In this document: positions 1 to 4,233 of the stretch, piece by piece | Numbering within the stretch: position 1 is the stretch's first letter | Layout: the number at the start of each line of letters is the position of its first letter | Origin: Elusimicrobiota bacterium | GTDB lineage: Bacteria > Elusimicrobiota > Elusimicrobia > UBA1565 > JACRDR01 | Direction of reading: 5' to 3' | NCBI GenBank assembly: GCA_016212845.1 | Contig: JACRDR010000050.1 | Coordinates: 1-7,540 of the forward strand | Length of the DNA stretch: 7,540 nt | The notes under the pieces: generated by a model | Databases searched by the model: none | Told to the model about the DNA's origin: nothing | The model's input: the letters and a program-made list of their open reading frames with translations, nothing else | Made by a program: the position numbers and the translations under genes

Positions 1-915
1 GCGCGATCCTCGCTCCGACCGGGAAGACTGATGCCCTCCCGGGCCTGGAAGCTCGAGTCGCTCGCCTCCCGCTATCGCTCGAAGGCCCGCAACGTCCGTA
101 TCTACATCGAGGAGCTCGAACGGGCGGCTCCCGTCGACGCGCATCGCGACGTCCGGCCGTGGGCCGACCGCTGGGCCCCTCGCATCGCGGCGGGAGCCCT
201 GCTCGGGATCTTCGTCGTGTTCGCACCGGGCGTCTGGAAGGGCTGGCGCGACGGACGCAGCGGCGTCGTCACGCTGAAGGCTCCGGTCGAGCAGCCGGTA
301 GGCCTGGCCGCGGGCTCGGGCGAACTCGTCACTTTCGACGCGGCCCGCGGCCTCCTCGTCCACCTCGAGCGAGACGGACGCGGCGTCCGCCGCGCCGAGC
401 GCATCGACTCCGAATCGGTCGGCGCCTTCGCCTGGACCGGAGACGTGCTGTGGACCGCGGACTCGCGCACCGGCACGATCCGGCGGCACGGAGACGGAGT
501 CGGACGGCCTACGGCCGCCACATTTCACGAGCCGTACCAGCGGCCGCGAGCGCTCGCCGCGGCGCGCGACGCTCTCTGGATCCTCGACTCCGCCTCCCGC
601 TGCATCAACGAATACGAGCGCGGCGCCGGCCTCAAGCTGCGGCGGCGCTATCCGCTCGAGGGCTTCGTCGCCGGGGGGCTGGCCGTCCATGGCCGCGACT
701 TCTGGGTGGTCGACGAGGCGGGCAAGACGCTCCGTCTCTACGTCGCGGGCGAGGACGAGTCCTGGATGCTGCGCGGCCTCTGGTCGCTCGACGGCCTCAT
801 CCCGCGCCACGGGCCGACCGCGGGCCTCGCCATCGAGGGCCGCAGCCTCTGGCTCATGACCACGTCTCCGGTCGAGCTTCGCCGCATCCGCATCTCCGCC
901 CTCGGCGGCCGATAG
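1..915 (+). CDS. Membrane-anchored protein with propeller-like repeats (possibly 5'-truncated)
   Basis: No family recognised. Numbering from the first ATG (base 31) gives 294 residues, but the frame is open to base 1 and no convincing promoter or ribosome site precedes that ATG, so the true start may lie outside the window. Residues 1-50 are basic and helical in character. Residues about 51-69 are hydrophobic and look like a single membrane anchor. The rest looks extracytoplasmic. It contains about five spaced, similar strands-and-turn segments (around 89-114, 130-153, 172-196, 213-238 and 262-288). Each has a small-residue strand, then an L/F-W-hydrophobic-D-type strand (LWTADS, LWILDS, FWVVDE, LWLMTT), then a charged strand. 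This pattern suggests a beta-propeller of the NHL/YVTN/SMP-30 general type. Propellers often bind ligands or partner proteins; the actual role is unknown. It ends 77 nt before the next gene, which has its own promoter. Coding is well supported; the fold is inferred. Confidence 0.75.
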   Translation, partial: ARSSLRPGRLMPSRAWKLESLASRYRSKARNVRIYIEELERAAPVDAHRDVRPWADRWAPRIAAGALLGIFVVFAPGVWKGWRDGRSGVVTLKAPVEQPVGLAAGSGELVTFDAARGLLVHLERDGRGVRRAERIDSESVGAFAWTGDVLWTADSRTGTIRRHGDGVGRPTAATFHEPYQRPRALAAARDALWILDSASRCINEYERGAGLKLRRRYPLEGFVAGGLAVHGRDFWVVDEAGKTLRLYVAGEDESWMLRGLWSLDGLIPRHGPTAGLAIEGRSLWLMTTSPVELRRIRISALGGR

Positions 916-977
916 GGCGATCACAATTCCGTAATGCAAATATTCCGAAGCTTAACTGCGCTGCCGGAGCGCCAGGC

Positions 978-986
978 TGGTAAAAT
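978..986 (+). promoter_or_regulatory. Extended -10 (TGG-TAAAAT) for leaderless transcription of the ATPase gene
   Basis: TAAAAT at 981-986 is preceded by TGG (978-980), the TGN of an extended -10. Exactly 6 nt separate it from the ATG at 993, so transcription starting at the usual distance would begin on or beside the A of the start codon. No -35 box is evident 16-18 nt upstream. The same spacing recurs at other starts in this window, which supports the call. Confidence 0.65.
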
Positions 987-992
987 CTCCCG

Positions 993-1406
993 ATGCCCTC
1001 CGGAGTCCGCGTCGAAGGAGCCGTGCTCGAAGTCCTCGCCCAGTTCGAGGAGCTGGCGCGCGCTCGAGGCATCGAGTTCCGCGTGGAGGCCGATCTCCGT
1101 ATCGAGACCCATTTGCCGGAATCCGAACTGCGCGTCATCCTGAAGGAGCTCGTCGCCAACGCGATGCAGGCCGCCAAGCGCGGCGGCTGGGTGCGAGTCT
1201 GCGTTCAGCCGGACCCGGAATACGTCCTCATCTCGGTGAAGGACAACGGCCGCGGCCTCTCGGCGCCGAAACTGCGGTCCGCCTTGAATGCCCGCATAGG
1301 CGGTTTCGGACGCCTGCTCGGCGTCGTGCGCGCGGGCGGCGGCCGCCTTTGGGCCAACAGCAAGGCCGGCAAAGGCTCGACGTTTTACGTCGCCCTGCCC
1401 CGCTAG
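993..1406 (+). CDS. Stand-alone histidine-kinase-type ATPase domain protein (HATPase_c)
   Basis: A 137-residue protein made almost entirely of the GHKL/HATPase_c fold found at the C-terminus of sensor histidine kinases. Visible motifs are the N box with E52 and N56 (ELVANAM), the G1 box D84-N85-G86-R87-G88, a GFGRLLGVV segment (104-112) at the F/G2 position, and the terminal GKGSTFYVALP strand (126-136). Residues 1-45 match the region that normally joins the dimerisation helices to the ATPase domain, but no DHp helix or H-box is present. The only histidine, H40, lies just before the N box, so autophosphorylation in the usual way is not expected. The start is fixed: an in-frame TAA lies at 981-983 and no other start codon intervenes. 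The next gene encodes a receiver domain, 17 nt downstream, suggesting a shared signalling role. Alternatives are an anti-sigma-type kinase, an ATP-binding adaptor, or a decayed sensor kinase. Fold is certain; role is inference. Confidence 0.85.
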   Translation: MPSGVRVEGAVLEVLAQFEELARARGIEFRVEADLRIETHLPESELRVILKELVANAMQAAKRGGWVRVCVQPDPEYVLISVKDNGRGLSAPKLRSALNARIGGFGRLLGVVRAGGGRLWANSKAGKGSTFYVALPR

Positions 1407-1408
1407 AT

Positions 1409-1417
1409 TGCTAGACT
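1409..1417 (+). promoter_or_regulatory. Extended -10 (TGC-TAGACT) for leaderless transcription of the receiver gene
   Basis: TAGACT at 1412-1417 with a preceding TGC (1409-1411) lies exactly 6 nt before the GTG at 1424. It sits in the 17-nt gap after the stop of the ATPase gene (TAG, 1404-1406). A second, similar box, TAGATT, overlaps that stop at 1404-1409. The receiver gene can therefore have its own leaderless transcript even though it also looks like the second gene of an operon. Confidence 0.6.
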
Positions 1418-1423
1418 GCCCGC

Positions 1424-1777
1424 GTGGGCAAGAAGATCCTCGCGATCGACGACGATGCTGCGTTCATTCAGCTCTTGGAAGAAGCCTGCGTCGGCGCCGG
1501 CTACGAGTTCAAGAGCGCGTCCAACGGGAAAGAAGGTCTCGCCGAGGCGAAGACGTTTCGTCCCGACGTCGTGCTCCTCGACCTCATGATGCCCCTCGTC
1601 CACGGCTACGAAGTCTGCGCCAAAATCCGGGCCGACAAGGACCTCTGCCGCGCGAAGGTGATCGTTCTGTCCGCGAAGGGCTATCCGATGGACAAGAACG
1701 CGGCCCTGGAAGCCGGCGCCGACCACTACCTCGTTAAGCCGTTCCGCCTGCCCGCGCTTTTCGCGCTCCTGCCCTAG
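1424..1777 (+). CDS. Single-domain response regulator (CheY-like receiver)
   Basis: A 117-residue receiver domain with no output domain. Conserved residues are in place: the acidic cluster D9-D11 after strand 1 (ILAIDDD), phospho-acceptor D53 in VVLLDLMMP, the switch Ser S83 in VIVLSAK, and K105 in LVKPF. The D53-S83 and D53-K105 spacings (30 and 52) equal those of CheY. After K105 only 12 residues remain, so helix alpha-5 is shorter than in CheY (about 129 residues). It starts with GTG; an in-frame TAG at 1412-1414, with no alternative start between, fixes this start. It would act as a phosphorylation-dependent protein-binding switch or a phosphorelay intermediate. The upstream ATPase-only protein is the obvious candidate partner, but that protein lacks a phospho-acceptor histidine, so a further kinase or phosphotransferase is presumably encoded elsewhere. 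Its stop overlaps the stop of the convergent gene. Identity is confident; partner is inferred. Confidence 0.93.
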   Translation: MGKKILAIDDDAAFIQLLEEACVGAGYEFKSASNGKEGLAEAKTFRPDVVLLDLMMPLVHGYEVCAKIRADKDLCRAKVIVLSAKGYPMDKNAALEAGADHYLVKPFRLPALFALLP

Positions 1778-2214
1778 AGTTCGCCGAAGATCCGGCGTCC
1801 GCGCTTCGCGCCCCACGCCCACAGTCCGTCGCGCAGCCAAGTCAGCGCGGGGCCGCCGAGGTCGAAATCGCTGCCGAGCTCCAGGAAAACGCCGTTCGAG
1901 CGGAATACGCACACGGAACGCTCTTGGATCATCGGGAACTCGTCCGGCTTCGCGTTTCGCCGGATCTTGCGGCGGCCTCGCTTTGTGGGCTGGATGATGA
2001 TCTGGTTCACCTGGGTCCAGGGCACCAGCTCGGAGGTCGGATAGCTGCCCCACGGCAGCTGGAGGTCGACGCCCGCTTCGATGCCCGCGTCGCTGACGCG
2101 CACCCACTGCCGCCAGACCCAGGGCTCGGGGGACAGCTCGATCGTGATCGCGCCGGGCGTCTTTTTGCACCGGAGCTTCCCGCCCGGCGGCGGAGAGTCG
2201 AAGGGCCGGCGCAT
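1774..2214 (-). CDS. Hypothetical protein, 146 aa, possibly PH-like beta fold
   Basis: No family recognised. Starting at the ATG complementary to 2212-2214 gives 146 residues. The frame continues upstream to 2397, but that would overlap the reductase gene on the other strand. The chosen ATG has TATACT exactly 6 nt before it, so I prefer the short form. The protein has no signal peptide or clear membrane span. It looks beta-rich: a strand ending VRVSDAGIEAG (38-48), then SELVPWTQVNQIIIQP (61-76), a basic stretch KRGRRKIRRN (78-87), and strands VCVFRSNGVFLELG (101-114), followed by an amphipathic helix-like segment (121-134) with several tryptophans. A strand, a turn, then a W-x-x-V/I strand is reminiscent of bacterial PH-like domains, but this is a weak impression. 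It is convergent with the receiver gene (stops share CTAG) and divergent from the reductase. Confidence 0.7.
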   Translation of the reverse strand: MRRPFDSPPPGGKLRCKKTPGAITIELSPEPWVWRQWVRVSDAGIEAGVDLQLPWGSYPTSELVPWTQVNQIIIQPTKRGRRKIRRNAKPDEFPMIQERSVCVFRSNGVFLELGSDFDLGGPALTWLRDGLWAWGAKRGRRIFGEL

Positions 2215-2220
2215 GCGCTC

Positions 2221-2226
2221 AGTATA
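2221..2226 (-). promoter_or_regulatory. -10 box (TATACT) for the leftward hypothetical gene, leaderless
   Basis: Read on the minus strand, TATACT occupies 2226-2221, followed by 6 nt and then the ATG at 2214-2212. It lies back to back with the rightward -10 box, separated by a single base pair (2227). No -35 element is obvious on this strand, because that position falls inside the divergent coding region. Confidence 0.6.
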
Positions 2227-2227
2227 G

Positions 2228-2233
2228 TAGACT
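2228..2233 (+). promoter_or_regulatory. -10 box (TAGACT) for the aldo/keto reductase gene, leaderless
   Basis: TAGACT at 2228-2233 is followed by exactly 6 nt and the ATG at 2240. The hexamer is identical to the one before the receiver gene. TATAGT at 2223-2228 is an overlapping alternative, but its spacing would give a short leader. The first three bases are an in-frame TAG, which rules out an upstream start. Confidence 0.62.
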
Positions 2234-2239
2234 CGCGTC

Positions 2240-3106
2240 ATGAACGTGCAGAAGCGTGAGTTGGGCCGGACCGGATTGAAGGTGTTCCCCGTCGGCCTGG
2301 GGGCGATGCCGCTTTCGGTGGAAGGGCGGCCGGACGAGGAGACGGGGCTCAAGGTCCTGCGAGCCGCCTTCGACGCGGGCATGGACTTCGTCGACACGGC
2401 GAACGTTTACTGCGGCAACGACGGCGACGTCGGCCACAACGAGCGCCTGATCCAGAAGGCGCTCGAGGCGTGCGGTCGCGTGAAGACCGTCGTCGTGGCC
2501 ACGAAGGGCGGCCTCGACCGGCGCGGCCCGGCTTGGCCCAACGCCGCGAGCCCCGCGTTCCTGAGAACCTCGTGCGAGAAGAGCCTTCGCGAGCTCAAGC
2601 GCGAAGCGATTACTTTGTACCAGCTCCACGCGCCCGACCCGAAGGTGCCGTTCGCCGACTCGATCGGCGAGCTTGCGCGCCTGAAGGGGGAAGGGAAGAT
2701 CCTGCACGTCGGCCTGTCGAACGTTTCAATCGCGCAGCTCAACGAAGCCCAGCGGATCGTGCGGATCGAGTCGGTCCAGAACCGCTGCAATCCCTTCGAT
2801 CTCGAGGACTACCGCGACGGCCTGCTGAAGGCGTGCGAGGAGCAGGGCGTGACGTATCTGCCGTACTCCGTCGTCGGTGGCCACCGCCAGCACGTGAGCG
2901 CGGTCCGCGACCCGGGGCTGGAAGAGTTGGGAAAGAAGTACGCCTGCGGCCCGTACGCGGTCATGGTCGCGTGGCATCTCGCGATGAGCCCGCGCGTCAT
3001 CCCGATCCCCGGCGCCAGCAAGGTCGGCTCCGCCCAAAGCAGCGCCTCCGCCGCCTCGCTAACGCTCGCCCCCGCCGACATCGCGCGGATATCCGCCCTT
3101 TCGTAA
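2240..3106 (+). CDS. Aldo/keto reductase
   Basis: A 288-residue NAD(P)H-dependent oxidoreductase of the aldo/keto reductase superfamily, a cytoplasmic (beta/alpha)8 barrel that reduces aldehydes or ketones to alcohols. It opens with the typical RELGRTGLKVFPVGLG segment (6-21). The catalytic tetrad is D52 (VDTANVY), Y57, K89 (VATKGG) and H130 (YQLHAPD). Cofactor-side motifs follow: HVGLSN (156-161), Q180, the YSVVGGH segment (209-215) and PIPGASK (255-261). Length is at the shorter end for the family but all strands appear present. The start ATG has a leaderless-type -10 box and an in-frame stop 12 nt upstream. It is the only gene on its side of the 25-bp divergent promoter. A REP palindrome begins 4 nt after its stop and may end or protect its transcript. 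Substrate cannot be told from sequence; family membership is secure. Confidence 0.95.
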   Translation: MNVQKRELGRTGLKVFPVGLGAMPLSVEGRPDEETGLKVLRAAFDAGMDFVDTANVYCGNDGDVGHNERLIQKALEACGRVKTVVVATKGGLDRRGPAWPNAASPAFLRTSCEKSLRELKREAITLYQLHAPDPKVPFADSIGELARLKGEGKILHVGLSNVSIAQLNEAQRIVRIESVQNRCNPFDLEDYRDGLLKACEEQGVTYLPYSVVGGHRQHVSAVRDPGLEELGKKYACGPYAVMVAWHLAMSPRVIPIPGASKVGSAQSSASAASLTLAPADIARISALS

Positions 3107-3110
3107 GGAC

Positions 3111-3143
3111 GGTGCGTCGCACCAGCTGTTGCATAACTTTGCA
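3111..3143 (+). repeat. REP unit 1 (palindrome plus core)
   Basis: GGTGCGTCGCACC (3111-3123), a 6-bp palindrome around one base, is followed by 5 nt and TTGCATAACTTTGCA (3129-3143). It begins 4 nt after the stop of the reductase. The same palindrome-N5-TTGCA layout occurs in all five copies in this window. It forms a direct pair with unit 2 (39 nt start to start). Confidence 0.9.
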
Positions 3144-3149
3144 CAAGTA

Positions 3150-3172
3150 GGTGCGTCGCACCGGGTGTTGCA
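3150..3172 (+). repeat. REP unit 2 (palindrome with shortened core)
   Basis: GGTGCGTCGCACC (3150-3162), 5 nt, then TTGCA (3168-3172), after which similarity to the core is lost. It is identical in palindrome and orientation to unit 1. The tetranucleotide GTAG overlaps its left edge (3147-3150). GTAG is the tetranucleotide next to REP hairpins in enterobacterial systems, but it is not seen beside the other copies here, so I give it little weight. Confidence 0.85.
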
Positions 3173-3227
3173 AGTGGGGCCTCGTCGGAGAAGGGAACTT
3201 TTTCGCGGTTCATTCGTACTTGTGTAT

Positions 3228-4007
3228 ATGGGAAGAAAACCGCGCGTGCATTTTGAGGGAGCTCGCTATCACGTCACCCTTCGAGGGAACGGCAAGCGAA
3301 CCTTATTTCCGGACCAGGAGGCGTTCGAGTACTTTCTCAAGCTCCTCGCTGAACGGCTGCCTCGGTTCGAGTGCATCCTCCATGTGTATTGCCTCATGAC
3401 CAACCACGTCCACCTCGTGATCGAGGTCGGAACGATTCCGCTTGGCCGGCTCATCCACTCCTTGGAACCCGCGTATGCGCGGTACTTCCACAAGCGCTTC
3501 GGAACGGTAGGCCATTTGTTCTATCGGCCGCATGGGGCGAAGCTCTGCGACCGGGATGAGTACTTGCTGACGCTCCTGAAGTACATCCACAACAACCCGA
3601 TTCGCGCCGGGATGGTCGCCAAACCCGAGGAGTGGCCGTACTCGAGCGCGCGAGCATACGCAGGCGCGCCCGATCCGATCGTGACGACCAGCCTTTGCAT
3701 GTCGCTCCTGAGCGGGCAAGACAGCGATCCGGAGCGGTACGCGGAGTTCATGCTGGCGGAACCGAAGAGCGTGATTTCGGAAACGCCGCGGTTGAAAGTC
3801 GACCTTGCCGCGCTGCTGGCCGAGGCGGCGGGCTCGGGGGCTGTCTCTCCGGACCAAATCGTCGGAGCCGGCCGGCACAAGATCGTGGTCGACGCTCGTC
3901 GAGCGTTCGTCCGGAGCGCGGTCGAAGCGGGCGGCAAGATGATGGATATCGCCGGCTTACTTAACCGATCGCCTTCGAGCGTTTCTCGCCTTCTTCGCAG
4001 CGGCTAA
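3228..4007 (+). CDS. REP-associated tyrosine transposase (RAYT, IS200-like Y1 family)
   Basis: A 259-residue single-strand DNA transposase of the HUH/Y1 class. It starts with the family-typical MGRKPRVHFEGARYHVTLRG. The HUH metal-binding motif is H60-V-H62 in LMTNHVHLV, and the catalytic tyrosine is Y119 in LLKYIHNNPIRAG, followed by the usual EEWPYSSARAY (134-144). Residues about 205-257 form a helical C-terminal part ending in a helix-turn-helix-like segment (IAGLLNRSPSSVSRLLR), a DNA-binding extension seen in one RAYT group. The frame runs upstream to an ATG at 3129 inside REP unit 1, but the extra 33 codons are not family-like. I take ATG 3228; GTG 3222 is possible. Neither has a clear ribosome site or a correctly spaced TANNNT box, unlike neighbouring genes. 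The motifs appear intact, so it may be active. Base composition is visibly less GC-rich than pbpC, consistent with transfer. Expected role: cutting and moving REP hairpins. Confidence 0.93.
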   Translation: MGRKPRVHFEGARYHVTLRGNGKRTLFPDQEAFEYFLKLLAERLPRFECILHVYCLMTNHVHLVIEVGTIPLGRLIHSLEPAYARYFHKRFGTVGHLFYRPHGAKLCDRDEYLLTLLKYIHNNPIRAGMVAKPEEWPYSSARAYAGAPDPIVTTSLCMSLLSGQDSDPERYAEFMLAEPKSVISETPRLKVDLAALLAEAAGSGAVSPDQIVGAGRHKIVVDARRAFVRSAVEAGGKMMDIAGLLNRSPSSVSRLLRSG

Positions 4008-4009
4008 AA

Positions 4010-4061
4010 GGTGCGACGCACCGGCCGTTGCAAAGTTTTGCAAAAACCGGTGCGTCGCACT
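4010..4061. repeat. REP units 3 and 4, interlocked inverted pair; possible bidirectional terminator
   Basis: Unit 3 reads rightward: GGTGCGACGCACC (4010-4022), N5, TTGCAAAGTTTTGCA (4028-4042). Unit 4 reads leftward from 4061: AGTGCGACGCACC, N5, TTGCAAAACTTTGCA (4043-4029). The cores are the same DNA read on opposite strands. As a whole the block has a perfect 14-bp stem (4011-4024 with 4047-4060). Its 22-nt loop contains a smaller inverted repeat (4028-4034 with 4037-4043). It begins 2 nt after the transposase stop and ends 9 nt before the 3' end of the convergent tRNA gene. A short TTT follows on the + side and CTTTT on the - side, so it could end transcripts from both directions. Termination is inferred; the repeat structure is seen directly. 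Confidence 0.88.
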
Positions 4062-4070
4062 TTCGGAAGG

Positions 4071-4147
4071 TGGTGGCGCGTAGGGGATTTGAACCCCTGA
4101 TCTCTGCCTTGAGAGGGCAGCGTCCTAGGCCGCTAGACGAACGCGCC
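4071..4147 (-). tRNA. tRNA-Glu (anticodon CTC)
   Basis: On the minus strand a full cloverleaf folds. The acceptor arm GGCGCGT (4147-4141) pairs with ACGCGCC (4081-4075). The D arm contains GTCTAGCGGCCTAGGAC. The anticodon stem CTGCC/GGCAG encloses loop CTCTCAA with anticodon CTC at 4113-4111. The T arm is AGGGG-TTCAAAT-CCCCT. Discriminator A is followed by an encoded CCA (4073-4071). The body resembles bacterial tRNA-Glu, and CTC reads GAG glutamate codons, useful in a high-GC genome. It lies alone between REP units, convergent with the transposase and in the same direction as pbpC. No integrase or attachment-site duplication is seen at its 3' end. Confidence 0.96.
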
Positions 4148-4157
4148 GTGAGCAGGC

Positions 4158-4166
4158 ATTGTACCA
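4158..4166 (-). promoter_or_regulatory. Extended -10 (TGG-TACAAT) of the tRNA-Glu gene
   Basis: Read on the minus strand, TACAAT (4163-4158) is preceded by TGG (4166-4164) and lies 10 nt upstream of the mature tRNA 5' end. That would leave a short leader for RNase P to remove. As with the protein gene promoters here, no good -35 box is seen at 16-18 nt. Confidence 0.6.
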
Positions 4167-4196
4167 ATTTTCGGGCACCGCGCCGCAGGAACTTGG

Positions 4197-4229
4197 TCGA
4201 AAGTTATGCACTTTCCGGTGCGACGCACC
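4197..4229 (-). repeat. REP unit 5, after pbpC
   Basis: On the minus strand GGTGCGTCGCACC (4229-4217) is followed by 5 nt and GTGCATAACTTT (4211-4200), matching the core of unit 1 over TGCATAACTTT. It begins 4 nt after the pbpC stop, the same placement as unit 1 after the reductase stop. No second palindrome is found 39 nt further on, so this is a single unit rather than a doublet. It lies between pbpC and the tRNA promoter, where it could separate the two transcripts. Confidence 0.88.
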
Positions 4230-4233
4230 TTGG

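Larger units (their letters stand above)
3111..4061 (+). mobile_element. REP/RAYT island (REP doublets flanking an IS200-like transposase)
   Basis: A single RAYT-type transposase gene is bracketed by two REP doublets (3111-3162 and 4010-4061). Both span 52 bp with palindromes 39 nt apart. By their cores, the two doublets are best read as inverted relative to each other: TTGCATAACTTTGCA on + at left, TTGCAAAACTTTGCA on - at right, 14 of 15 matching. This resembles the REP-RAYT arrangement known mainly from Proteobacteria, where the transposase is a domesticated relative of IS200/IS605 transposases that binds and cuts REP hairpins. No target-site duplication or accessory gene is seen. Island limits are my inference from the repeat positions. 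Confidence 0.75.

Noticed and set aside
159..983. A 274-codon plus-strand frame overlapping the propeller-like protein.
   Set aside because: Extremely arginine-rich composition, no recognisable pattern, and it conflicts with the repeat-bearing frame.
916..992. Relatively AT-rich gap as a terminator or regulatory RNA.
   Set aside because: I find no convincing stem followed by a T-run; apart from the -10 box nothing specific can be supported.
1403..2170. A 255-codon minus-strand frame opposite the receiver gene and overlapping the 146-residue gene in another frame.
   Set aside because: It is antisense to a receiver with all conserved residues and has no domain pattern of its own.
2215..2397. 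Upstream extension of the 146-residue minus-strand protein to 2397.
   Set aside because: It would run antisense through the start of a convincing aldo/keto reductase, and a correctly spaced -10 box supports the shorter start.
3144..3150. GTAG next to REP unit 2 as the tetranucleotide recognised by the transposase.
   Set aside because: It is found beside only one of five palindromes, so it could be chance.
3129..3227. Upstream extension of the transposase to an ATG inside REP unit 1.
   Set aside because: The extra 33 codons translate REP DNA and do not resemble the family N-terminus, which begins at the ATG at 3228.
4060..4150. tRNA-Glu 3' end as an attachment site of an integrated element.
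   Set aside because: No integrase gene and no direct repeat of the tRNA 3' end is visible in the window.
3111..4229. Short CRISPR-like array.
   Set aside because: Copies are few, strongly palindromic, in both orientations and unevenly spaced around a transposase, with no cas genes; they fit REP elements.
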